From assembly GCA_017395885.1 (NCBI GenBank), contig JAFQNM010000266.1:1-12911 (forward strand): a stretch of 12,911 nt of DNA, written 5' to 3'. Position 1 is the first letter of the stretch; each line of letters opens with the position of its first letter. The DNA is from Clostridia bacterium. GTDB lineage: Bacteria > Bacillota > Clostridia > Oscillospirales > CAG-272. The notes beneath the pieces are model-generated. The model did not search any database. It was not told where the DNA came from and saw only the letters and a program-made list of their open reading frames with translations. Of this stretch, positions 1-8,931 are shown piece after piece. A program made the position numbers and the translations under genes.

Positions 1-1596
1 CTTCTCACCCTTGGGAAGCATCTTAACATCATCTGCGGAGATTCCCTTCAAAGCGAAAAGAACGATAGCATAAGTCACAGCCGCAAGGAGAATTGCGCCT
101 ACAACTGCAATCTTATCGGAAATAACAGAGGAAATAAGGGCAAACGAGAAATAAGCAACAAGTGCACAGGATATGCCTGCAAGAAGAGGCTTACCGAAAA
201 GGCCCGAGAGCTTAGGCATGATTCCAACGTGCTTTTTGATGAAATAAAGGTTGAGAAGAGTAACCGTCAGGTAGCAGAGGAAGGTGGAGATAGGTGTGCT
301 CTTCATACCGATATGCTGAATAAGAACGAAGTTTGTAACGATCTTCACCGCTGCACCTGCAAGCATTGAAATGAGAGGCTTGCGCTCAAATCCTGCAGAC
401 TGGAGCACGGCATTGGAAACTGAGAGAATACAGATAAACGCTGTAGAAGGTGCAAGGAGTGTAAGAAGAGGATAAGCAAGCTCAACGGAGCTCTGCTTGA
501 ACAGCAGGCTGAGAATAGGCTTTGAAAGTGCTGCAAGGCCCAGTCCGCAAGGAATACCCACCATCATAGCAACTCTCATAGAGGATTCTGTTACTATTCT
601 GCACTTTTCCATGTCTCCTCTTTTCTTGGCCGCCGTCAGCAAAGGAACGATGGAATAAGAAATAGGATAGATCAGTACGGGAGGCAGGTTGAACATAGGT
701 ACGGCAAGAGATGTGTAGTTACCGTAAAGCTCAGTTGCCGCAACCTGAGAAAGGCCGGTAGACTGGAGAAGCCTCTGAACTATAGCTGCATCTATAAGGT
801 TTGTAAGGCTCATAACAGAGGCGCTTACGGTTATGGGCAGGGCAATAAGCAATATTTTTTTGATAAGCTGGCCTGTGGGAGAGACCTCACCGTTTTCGCC
901 AAGCTCCTCCACAAACTGGGCATCATACTGCTTTTCCTTGAAGAACATTTTTGCAATTACCATACAAAGCATTCCCGCAAGAGCACCGGTTGTGAGACCT
1001 ATGGTTGCATATGCTGCCTGAATATGAATAGCATATCCCTGATTCTTTGCAAACAGGGCAAAGGCTATACCGATACCAAGCTTACAGGCAGCCTCAAGAA
1101 ACTGTGATATAGCGGTGGGAACCATCTGCTGGTAGCCCTGGAAATAACCTCTCAGTGCACTGGAGATGCAGATAAACAGCAGAGTGGGGGCTATTGCGAT
1201 AATAGAATATTTTGTAGGCTCTGCACCGATAGCCGAGGACATAAGTCCCGAGCCGAAGAACATTATCATAGTTGAGATAATGCCTATGCAGATAAATAAA
1301 AGCATAGCGATTCTGTATATGCGCTTTACCTGCTTTATCTGCCTGTTTGCTCGGCTGTCCGATATCATAATGGAAATAGCCGTGGGCAGGCCTGCGGTTG
1401 ATACCATATAAAGATAAGTATAGAAAGTATAGGCAGAGTTATAATAGCCCATTCCCTCATCGCCTATGATACGGTTCATAGGGATCTTGAACATTAGACC
1501 GATAACCTTTACCACAAGGTTGGTTATGGTGAGAACAAGAACTCCCGAGAAGAAGAGCTTTGTTGTATTTTTCTTTTTAGTATTGCTGTCGATCAT
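1..1596 (-). CDS. MOP-superfamily flippase, MurJ/SpoVB/YtgP-like (3' end cut by window)
   Basis: This open frame runs from ATG at 1596 to the window edge without a stop. It gives 532 residues, close to the 500-550 usual for the family, so only a short tail is missing. The protein is very hydrophobic, with many membrane segments from residue 14 onward. It carries an early GDEGMGYYN stretch (44-52) and the family-like RGYFQG (148-153), followed by PTAISQFLE (159-167). A hydrophilic loop lies near 217-245. These fit the polysaccharide/lipid II flippase group (YtgP-MurJ, SpoVB, O-antigen transporters), which move undecaprenyl-linked sugars across the membrane. Which lipid it carries cannot be read from sequence. 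A GGAG ribosome binding site (1602-1605) sits five bases before the ATG, and the upstream kinase stop is 20 bases away. This is the last gene of the run in this window. Flippase identity is firm; sporulation versus general wall role is open. Confidence 0.88.
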   Translation of the reverse strand, partial: MIDSNTKKKNTTKLFFSGVLVLTITNLVVKVIGLMFKIPMNRIIGDEGMGYYNSAYTFYTYLYMVSTAGLPTAISIMISDSRANRQIKQVKRIYRIAMLLFICIGIISTMIMFFGSGLMSSAIGAEPTKYSIIAIAPTLLFICISSALRGYFQGYQQMVPTAISQFLEAACKLGIGIAFALFAKNQGYAIHIQAAYATIGLTTGALAGMLCMVIAKMFFKEKQYDAQFVEELGENGEVSPTGQLIKKILLIALPITVSASVMSLTNLIDAAIVQRLLQSTGLSQVAATELYGNYTSLAVPMFNLPPVLIYPISYSIVPLLTAAKKRGDMEKCRIVTESSMRVAMMVGIPCGLGLAALSKPILSLLFKQSSVELAYPLLTLLAPSTAFICILSVSNAVLQSAGFERKPLISMLAGAAVKIVTNFVLIQHIGMKSTPISTFLCYLTVTLLNLYFIKKHVGIMPKLSGLFGKPLLAGISCALVAYFSFALISSVISDKIAVVGAILLAAVTYAIVLFALKGISADDVKMLPKGEK

Positions 1597-1616
1597 AAAA
1601 ACTCCGTTAAATTTGC

Positions 1617-2516
1617 TCACTCTGAAAACTCATGAAGAAGAGATCCCTCCGGCATCATATCGTGAGTAAAAAGCCTGCATGGGATCTTCAATAGTCTTTC
1701 TCTTAAGCTGAAAACCTCATCAGCTCTCGGGCCAAAGGCAGGATACCCCTCAGAAAGACTAAGAAACTCTTTTCCCACCATAAATATCTCATATGGAATG
1801 AGAGAATTAATGCTCATATTCTCTCCCCCAACATATGGAAATATATTCTTTTCCTCATTACTGCGAACGTTTTCCCAGAGGATCATAGTATTTTCAACGT
1901 CCGTTCCCCTGTGGTAATGGTCTCTGACAGTACGGCGCATAAGCCTCATCTCGTGAGGAGAGAAGCTGACGTCTCCAACCGTTACTCCATCAGCAACACA
2001 AATAAAGAGGCTCACCCTCTTGAAGGAATCGAGGCAGGAGAGTATCTCGGGATAGATCGCCTGAATACCCTCGAAAATGAATATTTCATTAGACTCGGGA
2101 ACGTGAGGCGTGAGGGAAACACGTCTTCTCAGAGTAAAATCGTATTTAGGCAGATAAGCCTCTGAAAAGCTTGCAAGCTGCTCTGCTGTTTTTCTGAAGA
2201 ACTCAGTATCAATAGCAGATGCTCCCTCAAAATCGCAGATCCCAAGGCGAGCCATATCATCCTCGGAATAATAGAAATCGTCTATTGAGATAACCGTTGC
2301 CTTCTTTCCCATCTCGGCAAGAGCGCTGATGAGAATAGAGGCAGCAGTAGTCTTACCCGAGCAGGTAGGGCCTGCAAGAGTAACGGCACGGCAATCCTCA
2401 CTTGCTGCAATATACTGAGCAACACCTCTTACAGAAGCACGAAACTCAGCCTCGCAGTCATCAACAAAGGCACGAGCCATATCAATGGAATCAAGCTTTG
2501 CAATATCAATTATCAT
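1617..2516 (-). CDS. Uridine kinase/phosphoribulokinase-family P-loop kinase
   Basis: The gene encodes a 299-residue nucleoside-kinase-like protein. A Walker A loop GPTCSGKTT lies at 49-57, followed by IDDFYY (78-83), where an acidic residue usually contacts the substrate nucleoside, and by FEGIQA (149-154). The stretch RLMRRTVRDHYHRG (191-204) and the EEKNIFPY (221-228) segment match the lid and C-terminal part of the uridine kinase family, whose members phosphorylate uridine or cytidine. Clostridial relatives often have this kinase domain behind an N-terminal TGS-like domain, giving about 550 residues. Here only about 45 residues precede the P-loop, so it is a stand-alone kinase. Its substrate is not shown. 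The ATG comes two bases after the hemZ stop (TGATTATG). I see no Shine-Dalgarno sequence, which suggests translational coupling to hemZ. Confidence 0.85.
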   Translation of the reverse strand: MIIDIAKLDSIDMARAFVDDCEAEFRASVRGVAQYIAASEDCRAVTLAGPTCSGKTTAASILISALAEMGKKATVISIDDFYYSEDDMARLGICDFEGASAIDTEFFRKTAEQLASFSEAYLPKYDFTLRRRVSLTPHVPESNEIFIFEGIQAIYPEILSCLDSFKRVSLFICVADGVTVGDVSFSPHEMRLMRRTVRDHYHRGTDVENTMILWENVRSNEEKNIFPYVGGENMSINSLIPYEIFMVGKEFLSLSEGYPAFGPRADEVFSLRERLLKIPCRLFTHDMMPEGSLLHEFSE

Positions 2517-2518
2517 AA

Positions 2519-4012
2519 TCAGAAATATTCACGGTAAAAGGCCAAGGAAGCATCCATAAGAGCCGTGAATCTCTTTTCGGCACTTCCCTTCTCTTTATCG
2601 AGATACTCATAGGGATACTTTGTTTCGCATATGCGGCTGATCTTCATATTAGAGGTGTCGGGAGAAACCAGCTTAGTCATAGCAGAAGCACCAATGCCAA
2701 ACACAGTATGTATCTCTTCCATCATAAATATATTATAGAGGCACTCGTGTCCATTCACACAAAAGCCTGCATTTTCAAGATTTGCCGCAGTATTTTTCTG
2801 CTTATATAGATAATAAGGCTCATAGCCTGCTGCAATAACAGACCGCTGAGCTGCATCAAGCGCCATTGTTGTATTCATATCCTCTCTATGGTAAACGTCG
2901 CTGCTGTTTTTAATATCAGCAGCTCTTTTAACGTAGAAGGTATGAACTGTAATATTTGTGGGAGAAAGAGATACTATTTTATCTGCAGAAGCTGCAAAAC
3001 TCTCGAAATGCTCACCGGGCAGACCTGCAATAAGATCAACGTTAATATCGCGTATGCCGCTTTCAAGAGCATTTGAATAGGCTCTGAGAAAATCCTCAGA
3101 GGTATGTCTTCTGCCAATTGAGCGGAGTATCTCATCATTCATTGTCTGGGCATTAACGCTGACTCTTGTAACACCGCCCTCTGCAAGTATCCTCATTTTT
3201 TCCCGTGTTATAGTATCCGGCCTACCTGCCTCAACGGTAAACTCATCGAGAGATGAAACGTCGATCTCACGATTGACCGCGTCTATCAGTATCTTCAGCT
3301 GAGACTCATCAAGAGTTGTAGGCGTGCCGCCACCTATATAAACGGTTGCAACACGGATACCGAGGCGCCGAATTATCTCAAAGGTATTTTTTATATCCTC
3401 ACAAAGCCTGACGATATAATCGGGAACAAGGCTCAAAAGCGTTGGAGATGAATAGGAGACAAAAGAGCAATATGCACATCTCGTAGGGCAAAAAGGGATT
3501 GCAATGTAAACGCTGCACTCACGTCTTCTCTCCGGAGAAACGAAGAAGCTCTCCTTTTTTGCAGTTGCGAGGGCAAGGCTTGCCTTTTCGGGAGAGCAAA
3601 GGAAATCCTCAGTGAGCCTGAGAAGAACCTCCTCATCGCAAAGACCTGCCTCAAGCATATCAAGACAAAGCTTTGCAGGGCGAACTCCCGTTATCATTCC
3701 CCACGGAGGAACGCTTTGGCAAAACTCTCTGCCTGCACGAAGCATGGCGCCGCCCGCCGCAAGCTTACAAAGCATATCAGAGCTTACTCTGGCTGCAGTT
3801 TCGGGAGGGGGCTCGTATTCTGCAAAGGCTGTATTCTCGCCCTCTTTAATTTCAACAGTACCTCTGACTCGGCCGTTTTCTTCAGCCACCGTCATAGTAA
3901 CTACAGGCTCGCCTCCGCTTCCGTCCTCGGGAAACTTTGATCCCGGAAAGAACAGAAGCACAAGTGTTTCGCTGTAATACCTGCTGATATTACCGTTATT
4001 ATATAAGGTCAT
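2519..4012 (-). CDS. hemZ: Radical SAM coproporphyrinogen III oxidase-like protein HemZ
   Basis: This is a 497-residue radical SAM protein. The 4Fe-4S cluster motif CPTRCAYC has cysteines 175, 179 and 182 in the CX3CX2C spacing. The SAM-binding GGGTPT is at 227-232, and INVDLIAGLPGE (323-334) is typical of the HemN/HemW/HemZ group. The long N-terminal region with WGMITGVRPAKL (104-115) is characteristic of HemZ, and the length is close to the roughly 500 residues of Bacillus HemZ. Family members are assigned to oxygen-independent oxidation of coproporphyrinogen III to protoporphyrinogen in haem synthesis, although activity is not proven for all of them. The ATG at 4012 overlaps the dtd stop by four bases (ATGA). 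A weak AGAGGT lies 11 bases upstream. A HemZ gene after dtd is a familiar clostridial arrangement; no other haem genes are in the window. Confidence 0.92.
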   Translation of the reverse strand: MTLYNNGNISRYYSETLVLLFFPGSKFPEDGSGGEPVVTMTVAEENGRVRGTVEIKEGENTAFAEYEPPPETAARVSSDMLCKLAAGGAMLRAGREFCQSVPPWGMITGVRPAKLCLDMLEAGLCDEEVLLRLTEDFLCSPEKASLALATAKKESFFVSPERRRECSVYIAIPFCPTRCAYCSFVSYSSPTLLSLVPDYIVRLCEDIKNTFEIIRRLGIRVATVYIGGGTPTTLDESQLKILIDAVNREIDVSSLDEFTVEAGRPDTITREKMRILAEGGVTRVSVNAQTMNDEILRSIGRRHTSEDFLRAYSNALESGIRDINVDLIAGLPGEHFESFAASADKIVSLSPTNITVHTFYVKRAADIKNSSDVYHREDMNTTMALDAAQRSVIAAGYEPYYLYKQKNTAANLENAGFCVNGHECLYNIFMMEEIHTVFGIGASAMTKLVSPDTSNMKISRICETKYPYEYLDKEKGSAEKRFTALMDASLAFYREYF

Positions 4013-4473
4013 AATTCTCTGATACCTCTGAGAACTCTGGAATCCATTGATATGGTAACAGGTCCGTCATTAACGAGAAAGACTTTCATATCCGACTGGA
4101 ACTTTCCTCTTGCAACCGCAGGAACAAGACTCTCCATATAGCTGCAAAAATATTCAAACAGCTCGTTTGCGCGGTCGGGCTTTGCACTTCTTATAAAGTC
4201 AGGTCTGTTACCCTTTTTATATCCTGCAAGAAGGGTGAAATTCGGAACCACCATAACGCTTCCGCCGATATCGTTAACGGAAAGGTTCATCTTATCCTCG
4301 CTATCAGTGAAAACACGGAGCTTTGATATCTTATCGCAAAGAAGCCTTGCATCCTGTTCATCATCCTCTGCAGAAACACCGAGAAGAATAAGAAATCCCT
4401 TGCCGCACTGAGAGTACGGCTCTCCGTCTGCAACTACAGCGGCCGACTCTATTCTTTGAAGAACAGCTATCAT
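4009..4473 (-). CDS. dtd: D-aminoacyl-tRNA deacylase Dtd
   Basis: The product is 154 residues, close to the usual 145-150. It should cleave D-amino acids, and glycine mischarged on tRNA-Ala, from tRNA in the cytoplasm. The N-terminus MIAVLQRIESA matches the normal start of the family, so I place the start at 4473 rather than the in-frame ATG at 4497, which lies inside rel and lacks a ribosome binding site. AGAGGA at 4484-4489, ten bases before the chosen ATG, supports this. The cis-proline motif NDGPVT (135-140) is intact. The other signature, normally SQFTL, reads PNFTL (77-81): the threonine is kept but serine and glutamine are replaced. KKGNRP (86-91) is present as expected. The start is one base after the rel stop, and the stop overlaps the hemZ start by four bases. 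Confidence 0.92.
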   Translation of the reverse strand: MIAVLQRIESAAVVADGEPYSQCGKGFLILLGVSAEDDEQDARLLCDKISKLRVFTDSEDKMNLSVNDIGGSVMVVPNFTLLAGYKKGNRPDFIRSAKPDRANELFEYFCSYMESLVPAVARGKFQSDMKVFLVNDGPVTISMDSRVLRGIREL

Positions 4474-4474
4474 T

Positions 4475-6709
4475 TTAATTAAATCCTCTGACAACATTAT
4501 TTACGTGAGGCACGTTGCGAAGTCTGGAAACCACGGAATTAAAGTGACCGATATCCTTACAGGTAAACTTGAGAGTAACGGCGATGGAATCCTCGCTTGT
4601 TTTTCTCGTATTGATATGCAGGATGGAAACACGCATATCGGCAAGAGCCGCCGTGATATTAGCAATAACACTTATATCGTTATCTGCGTATATCTGGGTA
4701 ACGGCCTCATAGATGCCTGCATTATTCTGCTTGACCTCGGAAAGATCCCACTCTGCTCTGATCCAGCGGTGGAAGAACTCCTCGGTCTTCATTCCGTTTG
4801 CAACGTTGGGACAATCACGCTTATGGATAGAAACACCGTAGCCCTTGGTGATGAATCCGATAATGGGGTCACCGGGCAAGGGATTACAGCATTTTGCAAA
4901 TTTAAAGGCACAGCCGCGCTCACCGTCAATAATAATACCGCCGGATTTTCCGTTTGAGGGGGGTGCAACAGTCTTGACCTCATCAGCCTCGATAACCTTC
5001 TGAGGCTCCTCCTCAGGCTTAACGACCTTTTCAACCTCATCGCGAAGCTTGGGAAGGATCTTGGAGATAGGCATACCGCCGTAGCCAACGGCATTACAAA
5101 GATCGTCTGCCATCTGCATACCTACACGTTTAGCTACAGCACCAATGATCTCCGTGCGGATGGAGTCTGTAGTATTTTTTGAGATGCGGATGATCTCACG
5201 GTCAAGATCTGCTCTTCCGATGGCAATATTCTCATCCCTCTTTTCCTTCTTGAACCACTGTCTGATCTTACTTCTTGCCTCACCGGTCTTAACTATTTTA
5301 AGCCAGTCTCTGCTGGGACCCTTGGAAGATGAGGAGGTTATGATCTCAACGATCTCTCCGTTCTGAGGACAGCGGTCAATGGGAGCTATCATACCGTTGA
5401 TCTTGGCACCGATCATACGGTTACCCACCTGAGAGTGGATAGCATAGGCAAAGTCAATAAGAGTAGATCCCTGAGGAAGCGCTATAACGTCTCCCTTTGG
5501 AGTGAACACAAAGGTCTCATCGTGGAATATATCTATCTTGAGAGAATGCATAAAATCGTCAGGATCAAGATTCTCATCCTCAGACTCGATAAGACGGGAG
5601 ATCCACTCAAGCTTCTCATCGATCTCCTCCTTGCTCTGTGCACCGGATTTGTACTTCCAGTGAGCAGCAATACCATATTCGGCAACGTGGTGCATCTCAC
5701 GGGTTCTTATCTGAACCTCAAAGGGGATACCTGCTCTGCCGATTACCGTTGTATGGAGAGACTGATACATATTGGGCTTAGGAGTTGAGATATAGTCCTT
5801 GAATCTGCCGGGCATGCTCTTATACATCTCGTGTATGATACCGAGAGCCGTATAGCATTCAAGCTCGGTTTCAACGATTATACGGAGTGCATAAAAGTCA
5901 TAGATCTCGTCAAATTCCTTAGACTGGTTATACATTTTACGGTAGATACTGTAAACCGTTTTAACTCGACCCTCAAGAGTGAACTTAAGATTATATCTTT
6001 CCAGCTCCTCGGAAACGCTCTTTCTGACGCTTGTTATAAAATCTCTGTTCTGACCGTACTTCTCTTCTATATGGTTTGTAACCTCGGAATATCCTATTGG
6101 GTCAAGATACAGAAGTGCCAGATTCTCAAGCTCCTGCTTTATACGCTGTATACCGAGACGGTGAGCGAGAGGTGCATATACGTGCATTGTCTCAAGGGCA
6201 GTTGTTCTTCTCTTATGCTCAGGCTTTGCATCCAGAGTTCTCATATTATGAAGCCTGTCGCAAAGCTTGACAAAGATAACTCTGATATCCTTGGACATAG
6301 CAAGAAGCATACGGCGGATGTTCTCCATCTGTGCCTCTTCCTTGTCCTCAATATTCATATCAACAAGCTTTGTGAGACCGTCCACCAGCATAGCAACGTC
6401 CTTGCCGAAGTAGCCTGCAATAGTCTCAAGATTGGTCTTTTCAGAGCAATCCTCAACCGTATCGTGAAGAAAGGCAGCACAGATGGAATCCGTATCAAGG
6501 CCGAGCGCCGCAACTATCTCCGCAACGGAAATAGGGTGCACGATATAAGGCTCTCCGCTGTTGCGGAACTGGCCCTCGTGCATATCGGATGCATAAAGAA
6601 ATGCATTCTTTATCTTTGGTATATCGAATTTCTTACCGCTGGAGGTAAGCATTCCGATAAGACTTTTTATCTGTTCAAGTCTTACGTCGGTTTCACTGTA
6701 GTTCAGCAT
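4475..6709 (-). CDS. relA: Bifunctional (p)ppGpp synthetase/hydrolase (Rel/SpoT type)
   Basis: This 744-residue protein has the full long-RSH layout. An N-terminal HD hydrolase domain carries HP (58-59) and HDTVED (82-87). The synthetase domain follows, with GRVKTVYSIYRKM (247-259), YDFYALRI (270-277), YQSLHT (315-320) and EVQIRT (331-336). Then come a TGS domain (about 398-460), a cysteine-containing segment with FAKCCNPLPGD (605-615) and a C-terminal ACT domain (about 665-744). The synthetase loop reads RFKD (302-305). This is the RxKD form tied to bifunctional Rel/SpoT enzymes, rather than the ExDD form of synthetase-only RelA, so both making and destroying the alarmone are expected. Rel senses uncharged tRNA on the ribosome during starvation. 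It lies 17 bases after recJ. The stretch before the ATG is A/T-rich and has no clear Shine-Dalgarno sequence, although the N-terminal length matches other Rel proteins. Confidence 0.96.
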   Translation of the reverse strand: MLNYSETDVRLEQIKSLIGMLTSSGKKFDIPKIKNAFLYASDMHEGQFRNSGEPYIVHPISVAEIVAALGLDTDSICAAFLHDTVEDCSEKTNLETIAGYFGKDVAMLVDGLTKLVDMNIEDKEEAQMENIRRMLLAMSKDIRVIFVKLCDRLHNMRTLDAKPEHKRRTTALETMHVYAPLAHRLGIQRIKQELENLALLYLDPIGYSEVTNHIEEKYGQNRDFITSVRKSVSEELERYNLKFTLEGRVKTVYSIYRKMYNQSKEFDEIYDFYALRIIVETELECYTALGIIHEMYKSMPGRFKDYISTPKPNMYQSLHTTVIGRAGIPFEVQIRTREMHHVAEYGIAAHWKYKSGAQSKEEIDEKLEWISRLIESEDENLDPDDFMHSLKIDIFHDETFVFTPKGDVIALPQGSTLIDFAYAIHSQVGNRMIGAKINGMIAPIDRCPQNGEIVEIITSSSSKGPSRDWLKIVKTGEARSKIRQWFKKEKRDENIAIGRADLDREIIRISKNTTDSIRTEIIGAVAKRVGMQMADDLCNAVGYGGMPISKILPKLRDEVEKVVKPEEEPQKVIEADEVKTVAPPSNGKSGGIIIDGERGCAFKFAKCCNPLPGDPIIGFITKGYGVSIHKRDCPNVANGMKTEEFFHRWIRAEWDLSEVKQNNAGIYEAVTQIYADNDISVIANITAALADMRVSILHINTRKTSEDSIAVTLKFTCKDIGHFNSVVSRLRNVPHVNNVVRGFN
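4484..4489 (-). promoter_or_regulatory. Ribosome binding site that decides the dtd start
   Basis: AGAGGA on the minus strand, within the final codons of rel, is ten bases before the ATG at 4473. No comparable site precedes the in-frame ATG at 4497, so the shorter Dtd, which has the standard family N-terminus, is preferred. Confidence 0.75.
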
Positions 6710-6726
6710 ATTTTTACCGTTTTAAT

Positions 6727-8931
6727 TTATTTTGAAAATAGCAATGATTTAAGCCTTCTCAGAATATTGGATTTATCCAGATCGGCCTTGTTCTTAACGT
6801 ATATGTATTTGAAGCGATATATCTCAGCAACGGGATCCACCTCATCAACACCGAGAATATTGAGCTCCTGGAATACTCTGATTATATACTTTACCTTAAC
6901 GTACCTGTTGGGAACGCCGTTTGCCGAGAGCAGCTTACATAGAGCTCTGATGCTGAAGGTATCGTGCTCCATTCTCAGCTCCTTTTTAAGGAGATTGTAA
7001 ATGGCGGCAAAATCGCTTCTCTGAGGAATAATGGATTCGATCTCTGCCACTGAAAGAGAGGAAGCATCAAAAACACCGTCGTTTATCTGCTTATAAAGGA
7101 TCCTTTCTTTCTTATCATACTCGGCCTCCTTCTCTCCAAGTCGGATATCCTTGACGATAAACTGCAGGCTCTTGTTATTTTGATATTCGTTAATATCAAG
7201 ATTGAACATAACGTCAATAACGTCATTTTCATAAACGTCAAGCTCTGCAGGACTGTATCTGAAATACATTGCAGTTATGACAAGATTATCCTTTGAGAGA
7301 GTGAGCTTTGTATGCTTACCTCCGCCAACCGAGGATACGTGAGCGACCTTCATACCGTAGATAACGAACACAGGAACAGGATTGGATACTCCGTAAGGCT
7401 CAAGGCCGTAGAGCTCTATAGCCTGATTCATAGTAATATCCTCAGCCTTAAGCTCGCACTCAGCCTCAAGGGCCGCAACAGGCTGCTCAGAATCGAAGCA
7501 TCCGCGGGCAAAATCATTAATGCGCTGCTTGAAATCCTCAAGCTTTCCTCTTTCGATCGAAAGTCCGGCTGCCAGCTCGTGTCCGCCGTATTTAAGGAGA
7601 AGATCGCCGCAGTGGGTAAGTGCATCAACAAGGTTCATACCCTTTATGCTTCTGCCGCTTCCCTTTCCGACGTCGGAGTCAAGGTTGCTCAGCTCTCCGC
7701 TGCCGTCTCCTATATCATCAAAGGATATAAGAATACAGGGGCGGGAATACTTTTCAGTTATCTTTGAGGCAACGATACCGATTATACCGTGGTGCCAGGA
7801 CTCATCTGCAAGAACTATAACAGGGTCATGCTCAAAATCATGCTCCTCATTGATCTTTGCAAAGGCCTGCTCAATAATTTTATTCTCCTCGACCTGGCGC
7901 TCCTTATTTATTTCACACAGCTCCTCAGCCATTTCCCTTGCCTTGACAGGGTCATTGCAAAGGAAAAGATCAACTGCAATGGAGGCAGAACGGATCCGTC
8001 CCGCTGCATTGACTCTGGGAGCAATCGTATATCCGATATAGCCGGACGTTATCTTATGCTTATGCACGGCTTTGGCATCGCCAACAGAGGCAGTAAGCAA
8101 TGCCTCAAGAGATACTCTGGGTGCAACCTCAACCGTATGAAGACCCTTGGAAACGATAAGCCTGTTCTCATCTCTCAGGGGCATAACGTCTGCAACAGTG
8201 CCGATGGCAACAAGGTCTATATAATTATTGGCCACGTTTCTGACGGAATCTATTACAGAAACTCCGGGTGAATTAAGTATCTCCATAGCGCAGAGCAGCT
8301 TGAAAACAACACCAACACCTGCCAGCTCCTTAAAGGGATACGGACAATCCTGCTGCTTGGGGTTCACAACGGCATAGGCCTTGGGAACGTCTGCATAGCA
8401 CTCGTGGTGGTCAGTTATAATAAGCTCCATACCAAGGCTGAGAATAAGCTCTGCCTCCTCTGTGGCGGTAATACCCGTATCCACAGTAATGATCATGGCG
8501 CATCCCTCGCTATGAAGCTTACAGAGGGAGTCGTGAGACATACCGTATCCCTCACCGAGACGGGATGGAATATAGTAGCCAACGTCAGCTCCGATAGAGC
8601 TGAGGTACATATAGAGAATCGAAACGGAGGTAACACCGTCAACGTCGTAGTCACCGTAAATAATGATCCTCTTTCCTGATTTGGCAACGTCAAGAATATG
8701 ACGTGCTGCCTTTTCCATATCCTTCATAAGAAAAGGATCGTGGAGCTGCTCTGTTTTCTTCTCAAGGAAGTCAACACAGCTATGAGCATCGGTACAGCCA
8801 CGGTTAAGAAGCAGCTGCACGGTAGGGGCGCATAGGCCCAGCTCTTTTGAAATTTCTCTGACAGGTGCACTCTTCTCTGTATCTGAGTGAGAAGCCTTCA
8901 CCAGCCATTTCCTTGGTTTTCTTAATGACAT
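6727..8931 (-). CDS. recJ: Single-stranded-DNA-specific exonuclease RecJ
   Basis: RecJ is a 5'-to-3' exonuclease on single-stranded DNA used in recombination and repair. The 734-residue product has the DHH catalytic core: DYDVDG (94-99), DTGIT (151-155), TDHHE (173-177) and GTVADVMPL (244-252). The DHHA1 part follows, with HHGIIGIVASK (380-390), GKGSGRSIKG (422-431) and KYGGHELAAG (447-456). An OB-fold-like segment lies at about 490-597. A further 135 or so residues at the C-terminus fit the longer Firmicute RecJ form; E. coli RecJ is 577 residues and Bacillus RecJ 786. An extra acidic, glycine/serine-rich stretch precedes GKGSGRS. AAGGA lies ten bases before the ATG, separated from it by a TA-repeat spacer. 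The 38-base gap to the upstream dehydrogenase is A/T-rich, with no hairpin terminator and no convincing promoter. Confidence 0.95.
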   Translation of the reverse strand: MSLRKPRKWLVKASHSDTEKSAPVREISKELGLCAPTVQLLLNRGCTDAHSCVDFLEKKTEQLHDPFLMKDMEKAARHILDVAKSGKRIIIYGDYDVDGVTSVSILYMYLSSIGADVGYYIPSRLGEGYGMSHDSLCKLHSEGCAMIITVDTGITATEEAELILSLGMELIITDHHECYADVPKAYAVVNPKQQDCPYPFKELAGVGVVFKLLCAMEILNSPGVSVIDSVRNVANNYIDLVAIGTVADVMPLRDENRLIVSKGLHTVEVAPRVSLEALLTASVGDAKAVHKHKITSGYIGYTIAPRVNAAGRIRSASIAVDLFLCNDPVKAREMAEELCEINKERQVEENKIIEQAFAKINEEHDFEHDPVIVLADESWHHGIIGIVASKITEKYSRPCILISFDDIGDGSGELSNLDSDVGKGSGRSIKGMNLVDALTHCGDLLLKYGGHELAAGLSIERGKLEDFKQRINDFARGCFDSEQPVAALEAECELKAEDITMNQAIELYGLEPYGVSNPVPVFVIYGMKVAHVSSVGGGKHTKLTLSKDNLVITAMYFRYSPAELDVYENDVIDVMFNLDINEYQNNKSLQFIVKDIRLGEKEAEYDKKERILYKQINDGVFDASSLSVAEIESIIPQRSDFAAIYNLLKKELRMEHDTFSIRALCKLLSANGVPNRYVKVKYIIRVFQELNILGVDEVDPVAEIYRFKYIYVKNKADLDKSNILRRLKSLLFSK

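Noticed and set aside
345..536. A 63-residue hydrophobic minus-strand frame inside the flippase gene
   Set aside because: It is an out-of-frame reading of the flippase coding region, which is continuous and well conserved there.
4474..4497. Longer Dtd starting at ATG 4497
   Set aside because: It would add eight residues not found in the family, overlap rel, and lack a ribosome binding site. The start at 4473 has AGAGGA and the standard N-terminus.
5831..7000. A 389-residue plus-strand open frame antisense to rel and the end of recJ
   Set aside because: It lies opposite two well-supported genes, has no recognisable domain or ribosome binding site that I can see, and its composition looks like a reverse reading of real codons.
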